64,000 nucleotides of DNA from Bacteroidia bacterium (GTDB taxonomy: Bacteria; Bacteroidota; Ignavibacteria; SZUA-365): assembly GCA_027493955.1 (NCBI GenBank), contig JAOSJT010000001.1, positions 2,095,131 through 2,159,130 of the forward strand, in the 5' to 3' direction. Below, piece by piece: positions 1 to 8,576 of this stretch (positions are counted from its first letter, which is position 1; each line of letters begins with the position of its first letter). The translations under genes were made by a program, and so were the position numbers. The notes under the pieces are model-generated. The model had not been told where the DNA came from, did no database searches, and was given only the letters and a program-made list of their open reading frames with translations.

Positions 1-1907
1 GTGAAGGTATACCCGAGATGCTGCACGGGGATGCCCTGCTTGAGCTCCATCGATTTCGATGTGCTGTAAAAGCCGGATCCTATGACGCCGAGCAGCATCA
101 TCGCCACGCCTATATGCGCAATGTAGGCACCCGAGAACTTGGGATTGCCCTTCACAATGCGGTATCCGACGGACACATTCGAGGCAAAGGAGAATGACGC
201 CGACAAGGTCAGAGCTATCATACCCGGATCGTGCACACCGAAAACAATGAGCACGACGGTAAACACGACGGCAATACCCAGCGGCACCCACAGTTTTTTC
301 AGTATGCTTCCGGTGGGAGTGCTCTTCCACATCAGCAAGAGAGCCGTACCCGTCATGAACGTCATCACGATGGCGAGAGGCAGACCCATGGCGTCATAGA
401 ACACCGGATCCACCGTATTGCCAAGGCGATAGTCACCGCCGGTGATATTGTTGAGCACCCCGAGCACGCTATTGAAGGCGTCAATCATGAACTGCGGAAT
501 GATGGGCATGGACGTACCCACCAGCACGATAAAGGTCAGCACACCGATAACCGCGGAGCCGAGACCGAGGAAGGTCTCGCGCGACATCATCGCGAAGCTC
601 TGGAAATTCTTTTCGCTGTGCATGCGTCCGGTCAACGTATAGCCGATGAGGCCGATCTTCACCAGCAGCGCCGGCAGCCAGAGATAGCTCAGAAGATTGA
701 GCAGATGCGCTATGCCCAGCAGCGGGTACAGTATGATGTAGAGTATCGGATTGCTTCCGGCGATCATTTCTTCAAACACGATGGTGACATCCCCGCTGAC
801 CTGCGCGAACACCGGGATGCTCGGGCCGATGACGATGAGATAGGTCAGCGCCACAAGCTTCCAGCCGCTGTAACGCTCGAACAGCGACCTGCCCCATTTC
901 GTGAAGCGGCCGAAGATCAGTGCGAGACCGACATCCACATAGGCGAACATGAACAGCACCAGCAGGGTGAAGCTGAAACGCCCCGGATCCACGAAGGAAT
1001 GCACCGAGGCATCACCCAATACGCCGCTGCGTGTCAGGAAGGTGGAGTACAGTACGGTGACGAAGGCTAAAATCGCGAGAAGGAAATTCGTCATCATCAG
1101 TCCCTTCGTGCGACGCTGCGTGATCATGGTATGCACCAGTGCCACGGAAACCAGCCAGGGAATGAGCGAGGCGTTTTCCACGGGATCCCAGCCCCACCAG
1201 CCGCCCCAGCCCAGGGTTTCGTATGCCCAGAATCCACCCAGCGCGATGCCGAGACCGAGCACCATCGCTCCGCCCACCACCCAGGGGAGAGAGCTGGTAA
1301 CCCAATCCTGATAGCGCTTGCGCATCAGCGCCGCGACGGCCAATGCGAAGGGCGGCGCCATGGCCGCGAAACCCATGAACAGGATCGGCGGATGAATCTG
1401 CATCCAGAAATTCTGCAGCAGCGGATTCAGGCCGCGTCCGTCGGCGGGGATGACATTGCCTTCGATGGGTGTGAACGGGTTCTTGACGATGAGCAGCATG
1501 AGCAAAAAGGAGAGAATGCTCGTGTACACGCCCATCACTTCGCGTTCGTTGTCATGCTTCTGCGTGTACAGCATCAGCACGATACCCACGATGGCAACCA
1601 TGAGCGTCCACAGCAGGAAGCTGCCCTCCTGCCCCGCATAAAACGTGGACATGAGCAGACCCAGCGGAAGCTCGCGCGAGCTGTAGGCCCAGATGTAATG
1701 AAACTGGAACTGATGCTTGACGATCAGAATCAGCAGGATGGCCGAGGCAATGAAGATGGTGCTGACCGAGATATGGAATCCTGCCCGGGCAAAACCGACA
1801 AGCCGCGGCTGCTTTATGCTTTTAAAGAATGCCGTCATACCGACCACGGACGCGATAAACCCGAGGATTATCGCGGCGTTGCCGACAGCGCCTAACACAT
1901 CGTACAT
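1..1907 (-). CDS. ccmF: Cytochrome c-type biogenesis protein CcmF (partial, C-terminus outside window)
   Basis: This is the membrane core of the system I cytochrome c heme lyase, which attaches heme to CXXCH motifs of apocytochromes in the periplasm. Reading the minus strand from the ATG at 1905-1907 gives a protein with many hydrophobic segments and no stop before the window edge (about 635 codons visible). It contains the WWD heme-handling motif GGWWGWDPVENAS and the family-typical segment QNFWMQIHPPILFMG. An AAAGGA Shine-Dalgarno lies just upstream of the ATG. It is the last visible gene of the ccmABCDEF run, 120 bp downstream of ccmE, with two stem-loops in that gap. The identification is firm; only the C-terminal part is missing. 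Confidence 0.95.
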   Translation of the reverse strand, partial: MYDVLGAVGNAAIILGFIASVVGMTAFFKSIKQPRLVGFARAGFHISVSTIFIASAILLILIVKHQFQFHYIWAYSSRELPLGLLMSTFYAGQEGSFLLWTLMVAIVGIVLMLYTQKHDNEREVMGVYTSILSFLLMLLIVKNPFTPIEGNVIPADGRGLNPLLQNFWMQIHPPILFMGFAAMAPPFALAVAALMRKRYQDWVTSSLPWVVGGAMVLGLGIALGGFWAYETLGWGGWWGWDPVENASLIPWLVSVALVHTMITQRRTKGLMMTNFLLAILAFVTVLYSTFLTRSGVLGDASVHSFVDPGRFSFTLLVLFMFAYVDVGLALIFGRFTKWGRSLFERYSGWKLVALTYLIVIGPSIPVFAQVSGDVTIVFEEMIAGSNPILYIILYPLLGIAHLLNLLSYLWLPALLVKIGLIGYTLTGRMHSEKNFQSFAMMSRETFLGLGSAVIGVLTFIVLVGTSMPIIPQFMIDAFNSVLGVLNNITGGDYRLGNTVDPVFYDAMGLPLAIVMTFMTGTALLLMWKSTPTGSILKKLWVPLGIAVVFTVVLIVFGVHDPGMIALTLSASFSFASNVSVGYRIVKGNPKFSGAYIAHIGVAMMLLGVIGSGFYSTSKSMELKQGIPVQHLGYTF

Positions 1908-1924
1908 GGGGTGATCCTTTCTGC

Positions 1925-1958
1925 GCCGGCTAACCCGGCAAACCGGGCTGCAGCCGGC
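1925..1958 (-). other. Stem-loop between ccmE and ccmF
   Basis: GCCGGCT (1925-1931) pairs with AGCCGGC (1952-1958), and an inner CCCGG/CCGGG stem forms the top. It lies just upstream of the ccmF ribosome binding site. There is no U-run, so it could be an mRNA-stability or translation-coupling element rather than a terminator. Confidence 0.5.
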
Positions 1959-1998
1959 TCAAAGGTATGATGAAATGTCTGTAGAATCGTTCGGAGCG

Positions 1999-2020
1999 CA
2001 CCGGCGGCACGCCGCCGGTG
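1999..2020 (-). other. Perfect GC-rich hairpin directly after ccmE
   Basis: CACCGGCGGC (1999-2008) and GCCGCCGGTG (2011-2020) form a perfect 10-bp inverted repeat separated by 2 nt, immediately 3' of the ccmE stop. No T-tract follows on the minus strand. It is more likely an intra-operon processing or stabilising hairpin than a full terminator. Confidence 0.5.
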
Positions 2021-2027
2021 TATGCAA

Positions 2028-2435
2028 CTACATCGATGAAGTCTTGATGCCTTCCGGATGTTCACCGTCGGGATTGCCTTCATATTTGGAGGGACATTTG
2101 GTGAGCACTTCCGACGCGTTGAACACGCCGTTTTCGTAGCGGCCCTTTGCTACCACACTGGTCGCGATGTCGAAGTTGTTGGGCTTGGCGCCCGCGAGCA
2201 CGACTCTCGCCACTTTGTCGTCTTCGTCGCGCATGTAAAAGGTGAAGGTGTTTTTCTCCGTGTCGAAACGGGTTTCCATTTCCTTAACCCACGTGCCCGT
2301 AACCTGTACTCTTTTCCCGCTCTGCTCGGCCTTGCTCAGGTTGGCATACTCGACCGAAGAATTCAGGAATGACAGTCCTCCGATGATGAGGAAGACGAAG
2401 ACGATGGCGCCACCGGCAAGATATCGCTTTTTCAT
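2028..2435 (-). CDS. ccmE: Cytochrome c maturation heme chaperone CcmE, Cys-type
   Basis: This periplasmic heme chaperone receives heme from the CcmABCD complex and passes it to CcmF. The 135-aa protein has an N-terminal membrane anchor (residues about 5-25) followed by an OB-fold domain with the family pattern VTGTWVK and FYMRDEDDKVARVVLAG. In classical CcmE the covalent heme ligand is His in a VLAKHxxxY motif. Here the segment is EVLTKCPSKYEG, so residue 114 is Cys, giving the CxxxY form known from archaea and some Desulfovibrio (so-called system I*). The C-terminal tail is short and has one distal His. The gene sits between ccmD and ccmF. The family call is certain; use of a Cys-heme bond is inferred from the motif. 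Confidence 0.95.
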   Translation of the reverse strand: MKKRYLAGGAIVFVFLIIGGLSFLNSSVEYANLSKAEQSGKRVQVTGTWVKEMETRFDTEKNTFTFYMRDEDDKVARVVLAGAKPNNFDIATSVVAKGRYENGVFNASEVLTKCPSKYEGNPDGEHPEGIKTSSM

Positions 2436-2450
2436 AACGCTGTGTCCTTT

Positions 2451-2570
2451 CTATTCCAATTCTTTGATTTTCTTGTCAATTCTGAGCAGATAGGCAAAAA
2501 GCCCCGTCCAAACCATCAGGACGATGAGCATCACGACGTAGAGCGCATTCTGTTCGAGAAATTCGTACAT
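2451..2570 (-). CDS. ccmD: CcmD-like small membrane protein
   Basis: This is a 39-aa ORF starting MYEFLEQNALYVVM and ending IDKKIKELE, with ATG at 2568-2570 and TAG at 2451-2453. It has one hydrophobic helix (residues about 9-29) followed by a charged tail, as expected for CcmD, the small protein that releases holo-CcmE from the CcmABC complex. Its place between ccmC and ccmE, 15 bp from ccmE, is the classical ccmD position. Sequence similarity in such tiny proteins is weak, so the name rests on size, topology and synteny. Confidence 0.85.
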   Translation of the reverse strand: MYEFLEQNALYVVMLIVLMVWTGLFAYLLRIDKKIKELE

Positions 2571-2595
2571 GGATATCGTGCTCCGATCTTTGGTG

Positions 2596-3546
2596 TCAGG
2601 CCGCCGGGGCGGCACGTTTCAGTATGATGCGATGAAGCCGTATGCGGATGCGCATCAGCCATACATACAATGCCAGAAATCCTCCCAGCAGGGAGTACAG
2701 AATGATACGCATGGAGGTGTCCATACCGCCTGTGCTGACGACCGGTCCGGCGTTGACGTCACCAGCGGAACCCGGATGCAAACCGGGCATGATGCGCGGC
2801 ATGATAAAGATGAAAAAGGGCACGGTCGCGGCAGCTATGATTGCGTACACCGCAGACAGGGATGCGCGCTTTTCTTCCACCTCGATGGCCGAGCGCAGGG
2901 CGAAATAGGCACCGTACACCAGCAGCAGCACGAAAATGGATGTTTGCCGCGGATCCCAGTTCCAGAATGAGCCCCAGTTGAATTTCGCCCAGAGCGACCC
3001 GGTCGTGGTGGCCAGAATGCAGAACAATAAGCCGAGTCCGGCGGAAAGCGCGGAGCGGAAATCGTCCTCCATGTCCTTGCGCCGCAAGTACCGAATTCCG
3101 TACCACATGGACACGAGAAAAGCGACCACCGTCATCCAGGACATAGGAACGTGGAAGAAAATGATTTTCGCACGCTCTTCGAGACCGGGAATGAAGGGGA
3201 AGGAAAATCCCGGATACCCGCCGAGGACGTTCAGTACGTCAATGCGGTGGGCCTCGTGATTATAACGCGCCGTCGCAAGCACGCCGTCCTCTCCCGCGGG
3301 AAGAATATCGCGCGATGGGAATTGTGCCGTGGCGCTGCGTCCTGACGCATCTTTCACCGTCACGAGCCAGCCGCCCTCTTCGTCGGCGCGGCCGTCGTCG
3401 CCCAGATGCAATTTCACCTGCAAAATTTTCTCCGGATCGGCCTGCGCCATCATACCGAGCTCGCCGAGCCCGCCCGCGATGGGCGTGATGATGCCGATGG
3501 CGGTCATGACCGCGATCCACAAGAAGAGAAGAATTTTCCACCACAT
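2596..3546 (-). CDS. ccmC: Heme exporter protein CcmC with large extra N-terminal loop
   Basis: This membrane protein binds heme through a WWD domain and loads it onto CcmE. It shows the family signatures FFHVPMSWM (heme-ligand His after the second membrane segment begins) and WGSFWNWDPRQTS (WWD), with LHPG probably supplying the second axial His. I chose the ATG at 3544-3546 (316 aa) because CAGGAAACTATTGCC upstream gives a good Shine-Dalgarno; a TTG 21 nt upstream would add seven residues. Unlike the usual roughly 240-aa protein, it has about 80 additional, hydrophilic residues (about 28-108) between the first membrane helix and the FFHVP motif. The insert reads like a small beta-rich domain, presumably periplasmic. 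The rest of the fold is normal. Confidence 0.93.
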   Translation of the reverse strand: MWWKILLFLWIAVMTAIGIITPIAGGLGELGMMAQADPEKILQVKLHLGDDGRADEEGGWLVTVKDASGRSATAQFPSRDILPAGEDGVLATARYNHEAHRIDVLNVLGGYPGFSFPFIPGLEERAKIIFFHVPMSWMTVVAFLVSMWYGIRYLRRKDMEDDFRSALSAGLGLLFCILATTTGSLWAKFNWGSFWNWDPRQTSIFVLLLVYGAYFALRSAIEVEEKRASLSAVYAIIAAATVPFFIFIMPRIMPGLHPGSAGDVNAGPVVSTGGMDTSMRIILYSLLGGFLALYVWLMRIRIRLHRIILKRAAPAA

Positions 3547-3683
3547 GGCAATAGTTTCCTGTAGCAATCAATCATTGTAATGTACGGACACGCCGATCAA
3601 TTTTCAATGCAACTCGATTTCCCTGAATTGTCCGAATTAATCCATCCCGATGGACGGAAAATCCCGTCGAAATGTGGGTGTAC

Positions 3684-4349
3684 TCAGTCTTTCCAGACAA
3701 AATCGAAGAGCAGAAACGAGACGGTGGTCACCACGACGATGTAGGAACCGAGGAGCTGCAGATCCGGCCAAACGGCACTCCACGAGCTGTCCTCCACCGC
3801 CAGCTTGGTCGCCGAAATGCCTGCCATGAGCAGCGGCAGGAGTATGGGAAAGGCCAGCACGGGAAACAGCGTGCCCTTGGTGTTGGCTTTGGCGATGATC
3901 GCGGCAATTATGGTCGTGGCCGAGGCCATGCCGATACCACCGAGAAGCATCACGAGCCAGAACAGGCCGGGTTGCCGCACGAAAAACTGCTCCATGGTCA
4001 GCAGGTACATCGCGACGATGAAGGCATTGAGCACCAGCACCAGGAGGAGATTGAACAGCAGCTTGCCGAGATACACCGCCATGGGCGATGCGAGCAATTG
4101 CAGCGTCATGGTCGTGCCGCGTTCCTCCTCCGCCACGAAGCTTCGCGAAAGCCCCGACATGGCGGCAAAAAACATCACCACCCAAAGCATGCCCGTCTGC
4201 GCACCCGCCGGAAGGGTCTCTCCGACGAGCGAGAACATGATGACGGCCAGTGTCACCACCACGAACATGAGCAACGCATTGAGCGCATAGCGTGTGCGCA
4301 ATTCGCTTGCCAAATCCTTGCGGAAAATTTCCCACGCCTGTTTCAGCAT
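3684..4349 (-). CDS. ccmB: Heme exporter ABC permease CcmB
   Basis: This is the permease subunit of the CcmAB ABC complex, which uses ATP to release heme-loaded CcmE from CcmC. The 221-aa protein has about six hydrophobic helices, typical CcmB length, and the conserved cytoplasmic segment SRSFVAEEERGTTMTLQLL. It begins inside the end of ccmA (7-bp overlap), which indicates translational coupling, and is followed by ccmC after about 137 bp. Confidence 0.95.
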   Translation of the reverse strand: MLKQAWEIFRKDLASELRTRYALNALLMFVVVTLAVIMFSLVGETLPAGAQTGMLWVVMFFAAMSGLSRSFVAEEERGTTMTLQLLASPMAVYLGKLLFNLLLVLVLNAFIVAMYLLTMEQFFVRQPGLFWLVMLLGGIGMASATTIIAAIIAKANTKGTLFPVLAFPILLPLLMAGISATKLAVEDSSWSAVWPDLQLLGSYIVVVTTVSFLLFDFVWKD

Positions 4350-4963
4350 GCCGCCTCCACGCTCACCGTCGCATCGCAGAGCGCGATGTCCTCGTCGTCG
4401 TTCGTGGCGATGATGACGGTGCGCGAGCCGCGGGCGTCGGCGACGATGCGCCGCACCACCTCGCGCCCGTCTGCGTCGAGATTGGAGATGGGCTCGTCGA
4501 GCAGCAGCAGGGGCGGACGATGCATAGTGGCGAAAAGCAGTTTCATGCGCTGCTTCATTCCCGAGGAATAGGAGCGCACAGGGTCCTTTCTGTCTGCGGG
4601 AAGCCCCACCGACTGCAGAAGTTCCGCCGCCTCATGATTATTCATGCGCAGATTGCGGATGCGGGCGTACAATTGCAGATTCTCCGTCGCGTTGAATTCC
4701 TCGTACAGCACGAGATACGGCGCGGCGTAGCCGATTTCCGCATAGAGTTTTTCGCTGTCCACCGGCGCCCCGTGCAAGTCGTGTCTCACAGTGCCCGCGG
4801 AGGGCGTGAGCAATCCTCCGAGTATTTTCAGCAGAGTAGATTTTCCCGAACCGTTGCGTCCGATGATGCCGAACACCTGACCGGGCTCGACTGTGAAGCC
4901 GATGTTGCTGAAGACGGGCTTGCGGTTGAATTTTTTCGAGACGTTGTCTACGACGATGCGCAT
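4343..4963 (-). CDS. ccmA: Heme exporter ABC ATPase CcmA
   Basis: This is the cytoplasmic ATPase partner of CcmB in cytochrome c maturation. The 206-aa single nucleotide-binding domain has Walker A GRNGSGKST (residues 35-43), the ABC signature region YSSGMKQRMKLL, Walker B LLLLDEP and a D-loop SNLD. It is the first ccm gene in the direction of transcription, 18 bp downstream of the metalloprotease gene, so the ccm genes may be read through from upstream. Confidence 0.95.
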   Translation of the reverse strand: MRIVVDNVSKKFNRKPVFSNIGFTVEPGQVFGIIGRNGSGKSTLLKILGGLLTPSAGTVRHDLHGAPVDSEKLYAEIGYAAPYLVLYEEFNATENLQLYARIRNLRMNNHEAAELLQSVGLPADRKDPVRSYSSGMKQRMKLLFATMHRPPLLLLDEPISNLDADGREVVRRIVADARGSRTVIIATNDDEDIALCDATVSVEAAC

Positions 4964-4981
4964 ATCACCACCCGGGCATTT

Positions 4982-6685
4982 CTACCGCCCAATGACGGCA
5001 AATTTGCCGCTGCGACGTTCGCTTCCGTAACTCAGCACGTAGAAATACACCCCGCTCGCCAGATCGGTCCCCTCGCCGGCCTGTATATCCCAGGCGACAT
5101 ACGCTCCGATAAGATCATCGAGCTGTACGGGCAAATTGTCTTTGCGATACAATTCCACCATGCCGACGGTGTACACCACAAGCTCGACGCGATTGACCGC
5201 GAGGTTGCGCGGTAACGGAAAATGCATGCGCGAGGATTCCGCCAGCAGCAGAGGATTGGGCCAGGGTTCGCGCAACCGGTCGTCTTGCGTGGCGCCGGCG
5301 TCGAGCACATGCATGCAGAGCGCATTGCCGGTGGCGGCGGTAAACTTGTACGCCCAGCCGTTTGTCAGACTCTGCCAGGAGGCATCCGGTGCCGTTTCGC
5401 GAACCTCCAAAGTGAAGCCGACACCGCTGCCGCTGCGCGCGAGCGCCGCCGACATGTCTACATTACTCACCACAAAGGCCACCGTGTCCAGTCCGCGTGC
5501 CACGCGGAAGTACTGCGAGGACAAGGGTAACACTGTGCCGTTGAATAACGCACTGCCAGCATTGAGCGGCTGCGTGGCGGTGAACACCACCGAGGGAAAC
5601 ATCTCCCCATCAGAGTACTCCACCGGATCGAGACGATTCCAGCGCCAGCCGGTAAAATAGTTGACCTTCGCCCAGGTGCAGAAATCCGAGGCAAAATCCC
5701 CGCCCGCGGAGGCAAGACCGTCCCGCATGGCGGTAATAGACTCCTTCTGTTTCAGGCCGTTCCAGAATTCGCGCATCAGTCCGGGTCCGTAGCGCCGCTC
5801 GAGCATGATGGGCCAGAGGACGAGCTCGTAGCCCTGATTGCCCCAGGAATACAGAGCGCGATCGGGATACTTCATGAATGTGCGGACATAGATGAGATAA
5901 TCATTGATCTCCGGATACACGTATTCTTCGTAATAGGTGGATGTCATTTCATGCATCCACTGATCCTCCGACCAGAGTCCGTAACGGCCGAGCTGTATCG
6001 CATGGTGATACTCATGGGCGGCGGTGACGCGCAGACCGTTGAGCCCTTTCGAATAATACTCGCGATAGTCGTTGTCAATCTGAATATAGGTGGCGTAGGT
6101 CTGCTTTATTGTGCCGGGATTGACGACGATACCGGTCCAGGCGGTTTCGCCGTAATAATTCCCGAAGTATTCCTGAATGTAGATCTGATACTCGTTGAAG
6201 CCCTGCTGCATTGGCGGGACTTCATACCCGAGTCGGGCTATTTCCACTTCATAGACATGCTCGAACGCCGTACCGACGCTGTCGGCATACGCGAAATATG
6301 ACCCGGGAATGCGGTTTCCCGCTTCGTCAATCATGGCCGGTGCGTGCCGTCCTGTCGTATCAAAATGCACACGGAAGCGTCCGTTGGGGCTCAACACGCT
6401 GGTTTGCGTCACCGGCGGTGCGAGGAGGCGCCGCATGAGCTGCGCATCGTCCGGTTGCATGAGCGGGAGGCGGCGGGCAGCTTCGGCCATGAGATCGAAC
6501 GAACACTTTCGTCCCTGCACGGGTTGCTCACCGCCTGTGAAAGCGGTATGCACCGGCTGCTCATTGCGCGCCGTGAAGAGTTGCAGGAATTCGCCGTCCG
6601 ACATGTCGCGCAGTCCTTGCTCCTGGGCCTGTGCGACCAGCGACAGTACGGTGCAAAATATGATCAGAATTCCTGTGATTTTCAT
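4982..6685 (-). CDS. Secreted MXAN_6640-type metalloprotease
   Basis: This is a 567-aa exported protein with an N-terminal signal peptide (hydrophobic stretch GILIIFCTVLSLVAQAQ). The middle carries TAAHEYHHAIQ, an HExxH zinc site at H224/E225/H228. It is followed by WMHEMTSTYYEEYVYPE, whose acidic residues could supply the third ligand. This arrangement resembles the MXAN_6640 family of putative metalloproteases in delta-proteobacteria and the Bacteroidetes/Chlorobi group. The C-terminus (YVAWDIQAGEGTDLASGVYFYVL...GKFAVIGR) resembles a degenerate Por-type sorting domain, so export to the surface is plausible. The substrate is unknown. It lies between the thioesterase and ccmA on the same strand. 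Confidence 0.75.
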   Translation of the reverse strand: MKITGILIIFCTVLSLVAQAQEQGLRDMSDGEFLQLFTARNEQPVHTAFTGGEQPVQGRKCSFDLMAEAARRLPLMQPDDAQLMRRLLAPPVTQTSVLSPNGRFRVHFDTTGRHAPAMIDEAGNRIPGSYFAYADSVGTAFEHVYEVEIARLGYEVPPMQQGFNEYQIYIQEYFGNYYGETAWTGIVVNPGTIKQTYATYIQIDNDYREYYSKGLNGLRVTAAHEYHHAIQLGRYGLWSEDQWMHEMTSTYYEEYVYPEINDYLIYVRTFMKYPDRALYSWGNQGYELVLWPIMLERRYGPGLMREFWNGLKQKESITAMRDGLASAGGDFASDFCTWAKVNYFTGWRWNRLDPVEYSDGEMFPSVVFTATQPLNAGSALFNGTVLPLSSQYFRVARGLDTVAFVVSNVDMSAALARSGSGVGFTLEVRETAPDASWQSLTNGWAYKFTAATGNALCMHVLDAGATQDDRLREPWPNPLLLAESSRMHFPLPRNLAVNRVELVVYTVGMVELYRKDNLPVQLDDLIGAYVAWDIQAGEGTDLASGVYFYVLSYGSERRSGKFAVIGR

Positions 6686-6727
6686 ACGTCTATCCTCAGT
6701 GATGCTTTTAATCGTGTCGGCTTCCTG

Positions 6728-7219
6728 TCATTTCCGGCGTTTGCCCGCCAGACGGTGCTCGCGCCTTTGAAGCGCTTCGGCAAAACGACGGTGCTCATCT
6801 TCCGTCTCCGGAATCACCTGAGGAGACGGAGTGGGTTTTCCTTCGGCGTTGAGGCCGACAAAGGTCATGTACGCGGAGTTCGAATGCACCCGGCGTCCGC
6901 TTTTCACATCCTCACAGTACACCTTGACCCCGACTTCCATGGACGTGCGGAACACACGGTTCACCGACGCGCGCAGGATCACCACCTGCCCGAGCCGTAT
7001 CGGATTCAGGAAATTGATCTCATCCACGGACGCGGTGACGCACACAAGGCCGGAGTGCCGGGCCGCGGCTATCGCCATGCAAATGTCCATCAGATGCATT
7101 AAACGTCCACCCAAAAGATTGCCTAGTTGGTTTGTGTCGTTGGGCAGGACCAGTTCCGTCATCTCCACCTGCGAGGCGCGTACGGAGTGACGCGGAGGCA
7201 AATGTTCCAGGTCGCTCAT
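6728..7219 (-). CDS. Acyl-CoA thioesterase (hotdog, YciA/BACH type)
   Basis: This 163-aa single hotdog domain hydrolyses acyl-CoA to free acid and CoA in the cytoplasm. It shows the family segments MTELVLPNDTNQLGNLLGG (catalytic Asn/Gly loop), RLMHLMDICMAIAA (Asp in the helix) and ASVDEINFLNPIRLGQVVIL. The C-terminal tail is basic (EHRLAGKRRK). The gene is 17 bp downstream of bamD in the same direction. Chain-length preference cannot be read from the sequence. Confidence 0.88.
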   Translation of the reverse strand: MSDLEHLPPRHSVRASQVEMTELVLPNDTNQLGNLLGGRLMHLMDICMAIAAARHSGLVCVTASVDEINFLNPIRLGQVVILRASVNRVFRTSMEVGVKVYCEDVKSGRRVHSNSAYMTFVGLNAEGKPTPSPQVIPETEDEHRRFAEALQRREHRLAGKRRK

Positions 7220-7236
7220 GTTCTCTCCCCGCGCCT

Positions 7237-8010
7237 CTACTTCCCTGTCGCCGACGAGGCGCGCAGTGCTTCGATGCTGCTTTGCTGATCCATCACCTCG
7301 GAGCGCAACGGACTGTCGGGGTAGCGCTCCAGGAAATCCTTCGCGGCGCTTTCCGCCTGCGCATAGCGCCTCAGCCGCACAAGAATGCGCACCTTCGCGG
7401 CGGCGGCGGGCTCGGCGAACTGCGTACTGTAATACCGATCCACCACCGTGTTGTAATACACGAGTGCGGACTCGCGGTTCTCCAGTTTCTCGTAGAGCAC
7501 GGCGGTGTTGTATTCCTTTTCGGCGAGCTTATTCACGAGTTCGATGACCTGCTTTTCGGCCGTCTGCGCTTTCGGATGCGTCGGGAAGGCCTCGACAAAA
7601 TTCTGCAGCGCGTCTATCGCGCGCATGGAGTTTGTCTGGTCTAATTTGACATTCGGTGACATTTCATAATAGCACTGTGCAAACATGAAATACGCTTCCG
7701 GCAGGATGTCGCGCGTCGTGCCGCTTTGGATCAGCTGATTGAATTCATACGAAGCCATCAGGAACTCCTCGCGCCGGAACCGCGCGATGCCTGTGTACAG
7801 GCGTGCACTGTCCGCCACAGCACTGCCGGGAAACTGCAGACGAATCACCTCGAAGTGGTTGAGCGCTTCCAGATAGTTCTCGTCCAGAAATTCATCCATG
7901 CCGAGGCGGAAACGCTGCTCGGCGGTGGGAGTCTCGACAACCTCGCTGCCGCTGCACGCAATAAACACGACGGAGAGGAGGAACAGGAAAGTGCGGAAGG
8001 TACGCGACAT
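7237..8010 (-). CDS. bamD: Outer membrane assembly lipoprotein BamD
   Basis: This is an essential lipoprotein of the BAM complex, which inserts beta-barrel proteins into the outer membrane. The 257-aa protein has a lipobox ending FIAC (Cys19) followed by TPR-like helical repeats. Motifs include YLEALNHFEVIRLQFPGS, AYFMFAQCYYEMSPN (a BamD signature) and AIDALQNFVEAFPTHP. Its start codon overlaps the stop of the upstream small secreted protein gene by one base. Confidence 0.92.
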   Translation of the reverse strand: MSRTFRTFLFLLSVVFIACSGSEVVETPTAEQRFRLGMDEFLDENYLEALNHFEVIRLQFPGSAVADSARLYTGIARFRREEFLMASYEFNQLIQSGTTRDILPEAYFMFAQCYYEMSPNVKLDQTNSMRAIDALQNFVEAFPTHPKAQTAEKQVIELVNKLAEKEYNTAVLYEKLENRESALVYYNTVVDRYYSTQFAEPAAAAKVRILVRLRRYAQAESAAKDFLERYPDSPLRSEVMDQQSSIEALRASSATGK

Positions 8011-8576
8011 CAGGAAGATCCTCGGACAGTGAAAAGCAGAACCAAAATGACAACTCCGGCAACGATGACCATCGTCGGCTCGAGCACGGACGACCAGAAT
8101 CCAGACCCGCTTTGCAACAGGTCGCGTTCTGTATCGGACGGATGCCGCGTCAGCGTGTCCTGACGCGTCAGTGTGTATTCTTTCGACCAGCGATGCGTTT
8201 GCTCGTTCGTGCTGCTGATCAGGACAGCAAGAACAGTGCTCAGATTACGAAGATAGGAAGAATTCGGTCCCGACGCAGTGGAGAAACGCATCTCCCGTAC
8301 ATCCACTTGAAGGAGGTCGGCTCCCGCGGCGGGTGCGGTCAGCACGGTCAGCCCGCGATTCCGTAACTCCTCTGCGAACACTTGCGTTACCAGGACCGGT
8401 GCCTGCTCGGGTGCGACGAGCAAGGTCACAGACGGCGATGTCACCTGTGCGGCGCTTTCGATCGCGCTGCTCCGTACCATGTCGGCCAAAGAAACATCCG
8501 CCGGGACATCCTGTGCGGCGGCGCGAAGGGATACGAGAACGACCATCGTGACAAGCACGAGCCGCCGTGGGATCAT
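8010..8576 (-). CDS. Small exported protein with C-terminal membrane helix, unknown function
   Basis: I do not recognise the family. The 188-aa product has a signal peptide ending near AAAQ and a domain that includes VTLLVAPEQAPVLVTQVFAEELRNRG. A strongly hydrophobic helix (VLEPTMVIVAGVVILVLLFTV) lies at the very C-terminus, suggesting a tail-anchored envelope protein. It overlaps the amidase gene by 4 bp (ATGA) and bamD by 1 bp, so it is translationally coupled to both and may act in envelope biogenesis. That role is only an inference from neighbourhood. Confidence 0.75.
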   Translation of the reverse strand: MIPRRLVLVTMVVLVSLRAAAQDVPADVSLADMVRSSAIESAAQVTSPSVTLLVAPEQAPVLVTQVFAEELRNRGLTVLTAPAAGADLLQVDVREMRFSTASGPNSSYLRNLSTVLAVLISSTNEQTHRWSKEYTLTRQDTLTRHPSDTERDLLQSGSGFWSSVLEPTMVIVAGVVILVLLFTVRGSS

